Part shown: piece after piece, positions 6,513 through 13,101 of the stretch
Layout of the letters: the number at the start of each line of letters is the position of its first letter
Position numbering within the stretch: the stretch's first letter is position 1
Assembly (NCBI GenBank): GCA_034429475.1
Contig: DAOUGD010000106.1
Location: forward strand, 1-27,422
From: JAKQHY01 sp034429475
Lineage (GTDB): Bacteria; Chloroflexota; Anaerolineae; B4-G1; SLSP01
DNA length: 27,422 nt
Direction: 5' to 3'
The notes under the pieces: generated by a model
Seen by the model: only the letters and a program-made list of their open reading frames with translations
Told to the model about the DNA's origin: nothing
The model's database searches: none
Program-made: the position numbers and the translations under genes

Positions 6513-7232
6513 TTATATCCGCAACGCTTCTTCCAGACTGATGTGACCTTCATAGAGAGCGCGGCCGATGATGACGCCGCCCAACCCGGCAGATTTCACG
6601 CCCCGCACGTCATCCAATGAGACAACGCCGCCAGAAGCGATGACGTTGAGATCAGTGGCCTGCGCCAATGCCGCCGTCGCGTCCACATTGACGCCAACAC
6701 TGACGCCATCGCGCGCGATGTCGGTGAAGATAAGCCAGCGCCCGCCGCCATCGGCCCACTGCTGCGCGAGGTCAGCCGCCCGGAGCGGGGCGGCCTGCTG
6801 CCAGCCGCGAATTTGCACGACGCCCGCGCGGGCGTCCAGCCCCAGGGCCACGCGCTCCGGGCCGAACTCAGCGAGAGCGGCGGCGGCCAGGGCGGGATTC
6901 TCCACGGCGGCGGTGCCGAGCACGACGCGCGCCACGCCCAGGTCGAGCGCGCGGCGGATGTCGGCGTGCGTGCGCAGGCCGCCGCCAAACTGCACGGGCA
7001 GCCCGACAGTGAGGATGCGCGCCAGCGCGTCTTGATTCGCCGGCCCGCTCTCGCCAAACGCGCCGTCGAGGTTGACGATGTGCAGCCACACCGCGCCCGC
7101 GTCCCGCCAACGCTGCGCCACCACGAGTGGATCGGCGGCGTACTGCGTTTCGCGGCCCGGATCGCCCTGTTTCAGCCGCACCACGCGCCCGCCGCGTAGG
7201 TCAATGGCCGGATAAATCGTGAAAGTGTTCAT
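6513..7232 (-). CDS. hisA: ProFAR isomerase
   Basis: HisA isomerises the aminoaldose ProFAR to the aminoketose PRFAR, the Amadori rearrangement of histidine synthesis. It is 239 aa, the normal length. The N-terminal IYPAIDLRGGRVVRLKQGD carries the catalytic Asp11, and the C-terminal half has FTDIARDGVSVGVN with the second catalytic Asp and the phosphate loop VIASGGVVS. A (beta/alpha)8 barrel homologous to HisF is expected. GAGG lies 7 nt before the ATG. It sits between hisH and the C_GCAxxG gene, with a GGTAATG palindrome upstream. Confidence 0.97.
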   Translation of the reverse strand: MNTFTIYPAIDLRGGRVVRLKQGDPGRETQYAADPLVVAQRWRDAGAVWLHIVNLDGAFGESGPANQDALARILTVGLPVQFGGGLRTHADIRRALDLGVARVVLGTAAVENPALAAAALAEFGPERVALGLDARAGVVQIRGWQQAAPLRAADLAQQWADGGGRWLIFTDIARDGVSVGVNVDATAALAQATDLNVIASGGVVSLDDVRGVKSAGLGGVIIGRALYEGHISLEEALRI

Positions 7233-7244
7233 TGGTTTTCCTCA

Positions 7245-7320
7245 TTGGGTAATAGAGAAATGAGTAATGAGTAACGAGTATCCCCCACCCATTTCTCATT
7301 ACCCATTACCCATTACCCAA
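7245..7320. repeat. GGTAATG heptad palindrome between hisH and hisA
   Basis: The words TGGGTAATAGAGAAATGAGTAATGAG and their complement CTCATTACCCATTACCC face each other around a CCCCCACCC centre. The last codons and stop of hisH (7299-7301) are encoded by this repeat. A second copy lies at 18930-18988, where it supplies the dedA stop. Confidence 0.82.
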
Positions 7321-7913
7321 TTTTTGAGTATCTGCAACCCTGCCGCCTGGCTTTTTTCGGGATGAAATTGGATGCCGACGACGTTGGCGCGGCCGACAAT
7401 GCAGGGATAGGGGCCGCCGTAGTCGGTTGTGGCAAGGATGTGTTCGGGCTGAGCCTGGCAGTAGTAGCCGTGATTGAAGTAGACCCACACGCCATCGGGA
7501 AGCCCGGTGAGCAAGGATGTGGCCTGCATCGGGGTCACCTGATTCCAGCCGGTGTGCGGGACTTTCAGCCCCAGCGCCGGCGAGAAGTCGAATTTGACCA
7601 CACGGCCCGGCAGCAAGCCTAGCCCGGCGTGTTCTCCCATCTCCTCGCCGACGTCAAAGAGCACTTGCATCCCCACGCAGATGCCGAGGAATGGCGTGCC
7701 GCGCGCGGCAACGGCGCGGATCGCGGGGATCAACCCCAACCGCTCCAGGCTGGTCATACAATCGGCAAACGCGCCGACGCCGGGCAGCACGACTTTGTCC
7801 GCCGCCAGCACCATCGCCGGGTCTTGCGTCACGGCGACGTCCGCGCCCACCGTCGTCAGCGCCTTGTGGACGGAGCGGACGTTGCCCGCGCCGTAGTCAA
7901 TCAATGCGATCAT
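7299..7913 (-). CDS. hisH: Imidazole glycerol phosphate synthase, glutaminase subunit
   Basis: HisH hydrolyses glutamine and passes ammonia to HisF. It is 204 aa, a class I glutamine amidotransferase. The catalytic triad is Cys79 in GICVGMQ, His184 and Glu186 in FHPEKS. N-terminal IDYGAGN and PGVGAF are typical. The usual HSYY segment reads NHGYY here (residues 148-151), a small departure. AGGGGAA lies 7 nt before the ATG. The C-terminal residues WVMGNG and the stop come from the GGTAATG repeat, so the original C-terminus has probably been replaced. Confidence 0.97.
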   Translation of the reverse strand: MIALIDYGAGNVRSVHKALTTVGADVAVTQDPAMVLAADKVVLPGVGAFADCMTSLERLGLIPAIRAVAARGTPFLGICVGMQVLFDVGEEMGEHAGLGLLPGRVVKFDFSPALGLKVPHTGWNQVTPMQATSLLTGLPDGVWVYFNHGYYCQAQPEHILATTDYGGPYPCIVGRANVVGIQFHPEKSQAAGLQILKNWVMGNG

Positions 7914-7929
7914 AGCATTTCCCCTTTTT

Positions 7930-7990
7930 TCTCAACGGATTGAACGGATGAAACGGAAAAATCCGTTAAAATCCGTTCAATCCGTTGAGA
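7930..7990. repeat. AACGGAT palindrome between hisB and hisH
   Basis: The ends TCTCAACGGAT and ATCCGTTGAGA are identical to those of the copy inside the HAD gene. Inside are further iterations of AACGGATNN at 9-nt period on each arm. The hisB stop lies 2 nt beyond it. Confidence 0.88.
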
Positions 7991-7992
7991 AA

Positions 7993-8580
7993 TTATAGTA
8001 CGCCTTTGGTGGAAGGCACGCTGCCGGCGCGGCGCGGATCGCGTTGGGTGGCGGCGTCCAACGCGCGGGCCAGGGCTTTGAAGAGCGCCTCGGCCTTGTG
8101 GTGATCGTCGCGCCCATAGAGGATGCGCGCGTGGACGTTGGCCCGCGCGGTCACGGCAAACGATTCGAGGAAGTGCGCCCACAGCGTCGTCGGGATGCCG
8201 CCGACTTCGGGCGCGTTCCACGCCACGTCCACCACGGCGTAAGGCCGCCCGGAGAAGTCCACGGCGACGAAGGCCAGCGTCTCGTCCATCGGCGCATAGG
8301 CGTGCGCCATCCGCGCGAGGCCCGCCCGGTCGCCGAGCGCCTGGTCAAACGCGGTGCCGAACGCCAGCGCCACGTCCTCGACCGTGTGATGCGGGTCAAC
8401 GTGCAGGTCGCCCTGCGCCCGCACCGTCAGGTCAAACAGCCCGTGGACGGCGACGTGCGTGAGCATGTGATCCAGGAATCCCAGCCCGGTCTGGATTTCG
8501 TGCTGCCCGCTGCCGTCCAGGGTCAGGATCAGGGTGATGTCGGTTTCACGAGTTTGGCGCGTGATCGTACTTGTTCGCAT
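7993..8580 (-). CDS. hisB: Imidazoleglycerol-phosphate dehydratase
   Basis: Dehydrates imidazole glycerol phosphate to imidazole acetol phosphate. It is 195 aa, the monofunctional form without the N-terminal histidinol-phosphate phosphatase domain found in enterobacteria. The Mn-binding motifs are clear: GLGFLDHMLTHVAVHG, DPHHTVEDVA and GRDDHHKAEALFKALARAL. The start has AAGGAG 4 nt upstream. Because this form lacks the phosphatase, the pathway needs a separate enzyme (see the HAD gene). It lies between hisC and hisH, each gap holding a different iterated repeat. Confidence 0.97.
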   Translation of the reverse strand: MRTSTITRQTRETDITLILTLDGSGQHEIQTGLGFLDHMLTHVAVHGLFDLTVRAQGDLHVDPHHTVEDVALAFGTAFDQALGDRAGLARMAHAYAPMDETLAFVAVDFSGRPYAVVDVAWNAPEVGGIPTTLWAHFLESFAVTARANVHARILYGRDDHHKAEALFKALARALDAATQRDPRRAGSVPSTKGVL

Positions 8581-8605
8581 GGTACTCCTTTCGTCAAACG
8601 TAGCT

Positions 8606-8650
8606 CGTAATTCGCAATTCGTAATTCGTAATTCGCAATTCGTAATTCGT
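8606..8650. repeat. CGTAATT heptad tandem repeat between hisC and hisB
   Basis: Six tandem copies of CGTAATT/CGCAATT at a strict 7-nt period. The AATT core is itself palindromic, so the array looks similar on both strands. It starts 7 nt beyond the hisC stop. No second copy of this family is seen in the window. Confidence 0.85.
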
Positions 8651-8656
8651 CACGCC

Positions 8657-9763
8657 TCAAATCCTTCCCAACACCTCAATCACTTTATCGCTCTGCTCCG
8701 GCCTGCCCACGGTGATGCGGATGTGGTCGCTCAGGCCGGCGCTGCTGTAATAACGGACGAGGATGCCTTCCTGCTCCAGCGCCAACTTGAGGGCGTGAGC
8801 GTCGCGCCCGACGACTTGGCACAGGATGAAGTTGGCGTGAGACGGGACGGGGCGCAGGTAGGGGAGGGTAGACAGCAACTCGAAGAAGCGCGCGCGTTCC
8901 GCAACGATGCGGGCAACCTTGTCGTTCAGCCAGTCCGGATCGCTCAAGGCGGCAATGGCGGCGGTGGAGGCGGCGATGGAGACGTTGTACGGCTGCTTAA
9001 TCTTCCACAGGTGCTCTAGCAGCGCGAGAGGGAACGCGCCGTAGCCCACGCGCAGCCCGGCCAATCCCGCCAGCTTGCTGAAGGTGCGCAGGACGATGAG
9101 GTTGTCGTGGTCGGGAACCAGGCGGATGCGGCTGCGCGCCATCCCCGGCACGCCGTTTTCGCCCGCGAACTCCACGTAGGCTTCGTCGAGTACGAGGACG
9201 AGCGGCAACGCGAGCAGGCGTTCCAGGTCGGCGTCCGGCAGCCACGTGCCGGACGGGTTGTTCGGCGCAGCGATGAAGAGCAGTTTGGGATGGTATTGGG
9301 CCGCAGCGGCTTCGATGGCGTCCACGTCCAGCGAAAAATCGGCGCGGCGGGGGATAGAAACCACGTCAGCCGCGTGGAGCGCGCCGTCGAAGGCGTACAT
9401 CCCGAAGGTGGGCGGGCAGTTGAGAAGGACGTCGCCCGGTAAGAGAAACAGGCGCATGATCAAGTCTAGCAATTCGTCAGAACCAGCGCTCGCCATCAGA
9501 AAATCGGCAGACAGGCCGGTGAAGTCGGACAGCGCGGTGCGCAGCAGACGGCTCTCCGGGTCGGGGTAGATGTTGGCATAGCGCAGTTCCGCCAGCGCCG
9601 CCAACACCTGCGGCGACGGGCCGTAGGGATTTTCATTCGCATCCAGCTTGACAATGTCTTCCGGCGCGCGGCCCAGCCGTGCTGCCAACACATCAAACGG
9701 GAAAATCGGAGTGTACGGCTCCATCGTGGCAATGTCAGGTCTTATCAGGTCTGTTGAGTTCAT
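8657..9763 (-). CDS. hisC: Histidinol-phosphate aminotransferase
   Basis: PLP-dependent fold-type I aminotransferase converting imidazole acetol phosphate to histidinol phosphate, 368 aa. Visible motifs: KLDANENPYGPSP (residues 39-51), APNNPSG (166-172), VLDEAYVEF (191-199) and the PLP-binding Lys230 in TFSKLAGLAGLRVGYG. The start ATG follows AGGA. It is preceded by the GxxExxY gene, where hisD would otherwise adjoin. Other subgroup II aminotransferases are similar, but the his context makes the assignment firm. Confidence 0.96.
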   Translation of the reverse strand: MNSTDLIRPDIATMEPYTPIFPFDVLAARLGRAPEDIVKLDANENPYGPSPQVLAALAELRYANIYPDPESRLLRTALSDFTGLSADFLMASAGSDELLDLIMRLFLLPGDVLLNCPPTFGMYAFDGALHAADVVSIPRRADFSLDVDAIEAAAAQYHPKLLFIAAPNNPSGTWLPDADLERLLALPLVLVLDEAYVEFAGENGVPGMARSRIRLVPDHDNLIVLRTFSKLAGLAGLRVGYGAFPLALLEHLWKIKQPYNVSIAASTAAIAALSDPDWLNDKVARIVAERARFFELLSTLPYLRPVPSHANFILCQVVGRDAHALKLALEQEGILVRYYSSAGLSDHIRITVGRPEQSDKVIEVLGRI

Positions 9764-9775
9764 CTTTTTTCCTAT

Positions 9776-9802
9776 CAGCAGATTTAGCAGATTAAGCAGA
9801 TT
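9776..9802. repeat. Half copy of AGCAGATTT repeat at the end of the GxxExxY gene
   Basis: Three 9-nt iterations, CAGCAGATTTAGCAGATT followed by AAGCAGATT. The stop codon of the GxxExxY gene (9792-9794) is in it. It matches one arm of the full palindrome at 10271-10341 on the other side of that gene. Confidence 0.8.
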
Positions 9803-10250
9803 TTTGTTTCTCTAACCAGGCGGGTTTCCAGAGGTTGCGGCGGTTTTGATAGGCGGGGCTGTTTTGCACAGCTTTTGGGGGAACATGACGGGAATGTTCT
9901 AAACTGGCCTTGCCAAAATTGAATAACAGTCCTATCTCACGACCACTCGCCGCCAAATACATAATCAGTTGTTGCTCGCATTTGTTGGGCATATTTTCCA
10001 ACGCCTTCAGCTCTACAATAACGGCTTCATCCGCCAAAATATCCACGCGAAACTCGCCCACCATCTGCCCGTGGAACTCCACGGCAAAGCCTACCTCTTT
10101 GACTGCCGGGATTTCGCGTTCTTTTAACGCGATCATTAATGCTTCCTGGTATACTTTTTCAGAAAAACCCGGCCCCAATTCTCTATGAACTTCCATTGCC
10201 GCGCCGGTAACCGCGTAGGTGAGTTTATCATACAAACTCGTGTCAATCAT
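9792..10250 (-). CDS. GxxExxY family protein
   Basis: A 152-aa protein of the GxxExxY family. The name motif is visible as GPGFSEKVYQEAL (residues 26-38), preceded by VTGAAMEVHRELG. The core DILADEAVIVELKALENM looks like the D...ExK active site of PD-(D/E)XK nuclease-fold proteins, so a nuclease-like fold is likely, though activity is unproven. The C-terminal region GREIGLLFNFG is also family-typical. AAAGGAG lies 6 nt before the ATG. It interrupts the his operon between hisD and hisC, with no known role in histidine synthesis. AGCAGATTT repeats flank it on both sides, suggesting insertion as a cassette. Its stop lies within the downstream repeat. Confidence 0.92.
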   Translation of the reverse strand: MIDTSLYDKLTYAVTGAAMEVHRELGPGFSEKVYQEALMIALKEREIPAVKEVGFAVEFHGQMVGEFRVDILADEAVIVELKALENMPNKCEQQLIMYLAASGREIGLLFNFGKASLEHSRHVPPKAVQNSPAYQNRRNLWKPAWLEKQKSA

Positions 10251-10270
10251 TGTCCGCTCCTTTTTTTAAT

Positions 10271-10341
10271 CAGCAGATTAAGCAGATTTAGCAGATTTGT
10301 TTAACTGTATAAATAATCTGCTTAATCTGCTAAATCTGCTG
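10271..10341. repeat. Full AGCAGATTT palindrome between hisD and the GxxExxY gene
   Basis: Two 27-base arms of three 9-nt words each (10271-10297 and 10315-10341) are complementary except at two positions, around a 17-base AT-rich loop. The hisD stop (10322-10324) and its last codons are encoded by one arm. Confidence 0.9.
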
Positions 10342-11662
10342 ACCTAAAAGAGGCTGCCTGAGCATGAGCCGTCAAGGATTCAGCGTTGGCAATGATGGCG
10401 GCGCCAGAGGCGAGGCGGCGGGCGGTGGCAGCGTCCAGGCCGATCAGGTTGATGACTTTGACGAAGTCCAGCACGTTGACCGGGCCTTTGAAGCGGGCGG
10501 TGCCGCCGGTGGGCATGATATGGCTCGGCCCGGCGACGTAGTCCCCCAACACTTCAAAGGAGTGTTCGCCCAGGAAGATGCCGCCCGCGTTGCGGATTTT
10601 ATCCACCCAGGCAGCAGGATCGGCGATAGACAGGCAGAGGTGCTCCGGCGCGTAGGCGTCCGCCAGACGCACGGCAGTCGTCAGGTCGGGCGTGAGGACG
10701 ATGCCGCCCTGCGCGGCCAGCGATTGCGCGATGATCCCGGCGCGGGAAAGCGCGGCAGCCTGTTTTGTCACCTCCGCCTGCACCGCCTCCGCCAGCGCGC
10801 GCGACGGCGTGAGCAGGATCGCCGTCGCCAGCACGTCGTGCTCGGCCTGCGCCAACAGATCGGCAGCGACCCAGGCGGGGTTGGCAGAATCGTCCGCGAC
10901 CACGATAGTCTCCGTCGGCCCGTACAACCCATCCAGCCCCACGATGCCGTAGACCTGGCGCTTGGCGATGGTGGTGAACACCCCGCCCGCGCCCACGACC
11001 TTGTCCACGCGCGGCACGCTCTCCGTGCCAAAGGCGAGCGCGGCCACCGCGAGCGCGCCGCCAAGCGCAAACACGCGATCCACGCCCGCGACGTGCGCCG
11101 CCGCCAGCGTGATCGGCGAGATGCGACCCGTCCCCTTATCCGCCGGGGCACAGACCAGGACTTCGTCCACGCCGGCCACGCGTGCCGGGATCGCCGCCAT
11201 CAGCAGCGACGAGGGCAGGGGCGCGGTGCCGCCCGGCACGTAGACCCCCACCCTCTCCAGCGGGACGAGGCGTTGGCCGAGCATTCCGCCCAGCGCGTCC
11301 GTCGTCCAATGGGGGATGGGCTGCCGGGCGTGGAAGTCGCGCACGCGGGCCGCCGACGTTTCCAGCGCGTCCCGCAAGTCCGCGTCGAGCGCGTGATAGG
11401 CGGCTTCCCACTCGGCCTGGGGGACCTCCGGCGCGGCGAGCGTCACGCCGTCAATGCGGGCCGTCCACTCGCGCAGGGCCGCGTCGCCGCGCGCGCGCAC
11501 GTCCGCCAGCAGCCGCGCCACCGCCGCCTCCGGCGTCAACGCCTCGCCGAACACGCGCTTGATACTGTCCAGCACCACGTCGGGCACGTCATCCACCGTT
11601 GTCATCTGGCGGCGGGTCAAAATACGGCTTGCTTCGTCTGGGTTGTTGTAAATGCGAATCAT
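10322..11662 (-). CDS. hisD: Histidinol dehydrogenase
   Basis: Zinc- and NAD-dependent enzyme that oxidises histidinol to histidine in two steps, 446 aa (usual about 430). Visible motifs: VPGGTAPLPSSLLMAAIPARVAGV (N-terminal half), QAEHDVLATAILLT, YAPEHLCL and GPSHIMPTGGTARFKGPVNVLDF. I chose the ATG at 11660-11662 because GGAGG lies 5 nt upstream and because the protein then starts MIRIYNN; four further in-frame codons upstream are not needed. The C-terminal SADLAD and stop derive from the AGCAGATTT palindrome, so the native end has been replaced. It follows hisG by 69 bp. Confidence 0.97.
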   Translation of the reverse strand: MIRIYNNPDEASRILTRRQMTTVDDVPDVVLDSIKRVFGEALTPEAAVARLLADVRARGDAALREWTARIDGVTLAAPEVPQAEWEAAYHALDADLRDALETSAARVRDFHARQPIPHWTTDALGGMLGQRLVPLERVGVYVPGGTAPLPSSLLMAAIPARVAGVDEVLVCAPADKGTGRISPITLAAAHVAGVDRVFALGGALAVAALAFGTESVPRVDKVVGAGGVFTTIAKRQVYGIVGLDGLYGPTETIVVADDSANPAWVAADLLAQAEHDVLATAILLTPSRALAEAVQAEVTKQAAALSRAGIIAQSLAAQGGIVLTPDLTTAVRLADAYAPEHLCLSIADPAAWVDKIRNAGGIFLGEHSFEVLGDYVAGPSHIMPTGGTARFKGPVNVLDFVKVINLIGLDAATARRLASGAAIIANAESLTAHAQAASFRSADLAD

Positions 11663-11676
11663 GGTTTCCTCCATAC

Positions 11677-11727
11677 ATAACAGGATTTGCAGAATGTTAG
11701 GATCAGAAATCCGTTGAATCCGTTGAG
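11677..11727 (-). repeat. Composite repeat AACGGAT + AAATCCTGTTAT (copy 1)
   Basis: Read on the minus strand, two AACGGATT words are followed by a non-iterated tail, GATCCTAACATTCTGCAAAT and then CCTGTTAT. The same arrangement occurs at 18186-18246 on the plus strand, with one more 9-10-nt iteration. The element precedes the hisD ribosome site by about 10 nt. Confidence 0.75.
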
Positions 11728-11731
11728 GATT

Positions 11732-12754
11732 TCACGCATCACGTTTCACCGCTTCCAGCATCGCCTTGATACGTTCCGGCTCTTCCTCAAAAATGTACGT
11801 CACGGGGGTGACGACGACGCCGCTGCCGCCGATGGCGCGGAGTTCGGCGATGGCTTCGATGAGATGGTCGCGCCGGACGACGACCTGGACGGCGTGCCAG
11901 TGCGGGCCGCCCTCGGCGGCGAGGTCTTCGCGCACGACCACGAGCGCGATAGTCGGGCCTTGCAGCCCGCCGAGGACGTGCTGGGCGAAAATCTGCCGGG
12001 CGATGGTCTGGGGCGAGTCGCCGCGCATGTTGGCGACGATGAGGGTGTGCTCTTGCGCGCGCAGGTGCGCCTCGGTGAACTCCAACAGCGTGCGGGCCAC
12101 GGCGAGCACGTCGGGGCGGTCGCGCAGGGCGTTGCGGTTGGCGATGAGCGCGGCCTCGGAGCGCATGACGACGCCGTCCGCGAGGGGCCGCAGGCGGTTA
12201 TCGGCCAACGTCTGCCCGGACGCCACCAAATCCACGATGCAGTCGGCATAGCCGATGGCCGGCGCGATTTCCAGGGCGCCTTCGGATTTGACGAGGGCAA
12301 GCGGCGCGACGCCGTTCTGGGTCAGGAAGTCTTCGGCCAGGTGGGCAAACTGGGTCGCCACCCGCAAGGGCTGGCCCAGATTGCGGGTATAGGTCGCCAG
12401 GTCGGCCAGGGTGGTCACGGAATCCCAACTTTCCGGCACGGCCACGGCCAGTTTACAATGACCAAAACCCAGCGACTCGTGGAGCACCAGGATTTCGCCG
12501 TTGCGGCCATACTCGGCGGTGACGTCCAGCCCGGTGAGGCCAAAGTCCACGCTGCCGTCGCGCACGCTGGTCACGATGTCGGTGGGCCGTTGGAACAGCA
12601 CGGTGACGTTGGGCAGCGCGGGGATGGTAGCGGCGTACTGGCGTGGGTTGGGCCGGTAGATGTGCAGGCCGCACGCCGCCAGGAAATTGACGGCGTCTTC
12701 GGCCAGCCGGCCCTTGCTGGGCAGAGAAAGGCGAATTTCGGTACGATGTTTCAT
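11732..12754 (-). CDS. hisG: ATP phosphoribosyltransferase (long form)
   Basis: First and committed enzyme of histidine synthesis, joining ATP and PRPP. It is 340 aa, the long form with a C-terminal ACT-like regulatory domain, so it should be feedback-inhibited by histidine without HisZ. Motifs: RLSLPSKGRLAEDAV (N-terminus), FGLTGLDVTAEYG and the phosphate/PRPP loop EGALEIAPAIGYADCIVDLV. The C-terminal domain is about the last 100 residues (ANMRGDSPQTIARQI to the end). I chose the ATG at 12752-12754, with AGAGGT upstream. The open frame extends 30 codons further but only translates a GGGGATT repeat. It is preceded by a promoter, leader peptide and attenuator. Confidence 0.97.
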   Translation of the reverse strand: MKHRTEIRLSLPSKGRLAEDAVNFLAACGLHIYRPNPRQYAATIPALPNVTVLFQRPTDIVTSVRDGSVDFGLTGLDVTAEYGRNGEILVLHESLGFGHCKLAVAVPESWDSVTTLADLATYTRNLGQPLRVATQFAHLAEDFLTQNGVAPLALVKSEGALEIAPAIGYADCIVDLVASGQTLADNRLRPLADGVVMRSEAALIANRNALRDRPDVLAVARTLLEFTEAHLRAQEHTLIVANMRGDSPQTIARQIFAQHVLGGLQGPTIALVVVREDLAAEGGPHWHAVQVVVRRDHLIEAIAELRAIGGSGVVVTPVTYIFEEEPERIKAMLEAVKRDA

Positions 12755-12773
12755 AGAATTACCTCTGTGAAAA

Positions 12774-12840
12774 TAGGGATTGGGGATTGGGGATTGGGGA
12801 TTAGGGCGCTCTGCCCTAATCCCTAATCCCCAATCCCTAC
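12774..12840. repeat. GGGGATT heptad palindrome upstream of hisG
   Basis: Four iterations of GGGGATT-type words meet their complement (CCCTAATCCCTAATCCCC) around a short GCGCTCTGC centre. The stable stem lies between the attenuator terminator and the hisG ribosome site. A related palindrome is at 22245-22310. Confidence 0.88.
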
Positions 12841-12858
12841 ACAAGAAAAGCTGCTGAC

Positions 12859-12889
12859 AAAAAAAGCCTCCCGAAGATTCGGGAGGCTT
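12859..12889 (-). terminator. Attenuator terminator of the his operon
   Basis: On the minus strand AAGCCTCCCGAA (12889-12878) pairs perfectly with TTCGGGAGGCTT (12875-12864), and a run of seven T extends to 12859. It lies 105 nt before hisG and 22 nt after the leader-peptide stop. Its 5' arm can alternatively pair with leader segment 12942-12932. Confidence 0.92.
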
Positions 12890-12950
12890 GAATTGGCAAA
12901 ATGTGTGTTGTTACCTGGCGCGCGCAACCAGGCCGCCCGAATGGGGAGGC
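12864..12950 (-). promoter_or_regulatory. his attenuator: mutually exclusive RNA hairpins
   Basis: Four segments in transcript order. Segment 1 is GCCTCCC (12950-12944), segment 2 ATTCGGGCGGC (12942-12932), segment 3 GCCTCCCGAAT (12887-12877) and segment 4 the terminator 3' arm (12875-12864). 1:2 pairs in six of seven positions, 2:3 in ten of eleven, and 3:4 is the terminator. A ribosome stalled on His codons 3-5 would cover segment 1 and free segment 2 to block the terminator. A ribosome reaching the stop would cover or disrupt segment 2 and let the terminator form. Pairings are seen; the regulatory behaviour is inferred from the enterobacterial his and trp model. Confidence 0.87.
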
Positions 12951-12973
12951 TTGACCTGATGATGATGGCCCAT
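12911..12973 (-). CDS. hisL: his operon leader peptide
   Basis: A 20-codon ORF encoding MGHHHQVKPPHSGGLVARAR, ending in TAA. It has three consecutive CAT His codons at positions 3-5 (12967-12959) and a fourth at codon 11, far above chance for a 20-residue peptide. It lies between a sigma70-type promoter and a terminator directly upstream of hisG, the place and layout of a histidine leader peptide. No Shine-Dalgarno is evident upstream; the 5' leader is predicted to be only about 25 nt. The peptide itself should have no function beyond reporting His-tRNA supply by ribosome stalling. The symbol is given by analogy; there is no sequence homology to enterobacterial HisL beyond the His run. Confidence 0.85.
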   Translation of the reverse strand: MGHHHQVKPPHSGGLVARAR

Positions 12974-13004
12974 GGTTTGCGCGAATTTAGATAACATAGG
13001 TTGA

Positions 13005-13032
13005 ATTTTAACAGGGCTTGGGGGGATGTCAA
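13005..13032 (-). promoter_or_regulatory. Sigma70-type promoter of the his operon
   Basis: On the minus strand a perfect TTGACA -35 (13032-13027) and a TAAAAT -10 (13010-13005) are separated by 16 nt. Transcription should begin near 12998, about 25 nt before the leader-peptide ATG. Confidence 0.82.
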
Positions 13033-13038
13033 GCGATC

Positions 13039-13099
13039 TCAACGGATTTAACGGAGGCAACGGATAGGGAAATTTCGTTCGATCCGTTCTGTCCGTTGA
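13039..13099. repeat. AACGGAT palindrome between the corrinoid gene and the his promoter
   Basis: TCAACGGAT..AACGG..CAACGGAT faces ATCCGTTCTGTCCGTTGA. The corrinoid gene stop is 2 nt away, and the his -35 box is 6 nt away on the other side, so it may also insulate the two transcripts. Confidence 0.82.
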
Positions 13100-13101
13100 C
13101 G

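Noticed and set aside
8606..8650. CGTAATT array considered as a CRISPR or origin iteron array
   Set aside because: Units are 7 nt without spacers and there are no cas or replication genes nearby; it fits the heptad repeat class.
10364..11680. 438-codon plus-strand ORF opposite hisD
   Set aside because: It is the antisense shadow of hisD in GC-rich DNA; low-complexity Arg/His/Gly-rich protein without domains.
11687..12826. 379-codon plus-strand ORF opposite hisG
   Set aside because: It is an antisense shadow of hisG, and its end translates the repeat.
12755..12844. 30-codon N-terminal extension of HisG
   Set aside because: It translates the GGGGATT palindrome, has no ribosome site, and the ATG at 12754 matches the family start.
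12859..12998. T-box riboswitch considered for the his leader
   Set aside because: No T-box consensus or specifier-loop structure is seen, and the short His-rich ORF explains the layout better.
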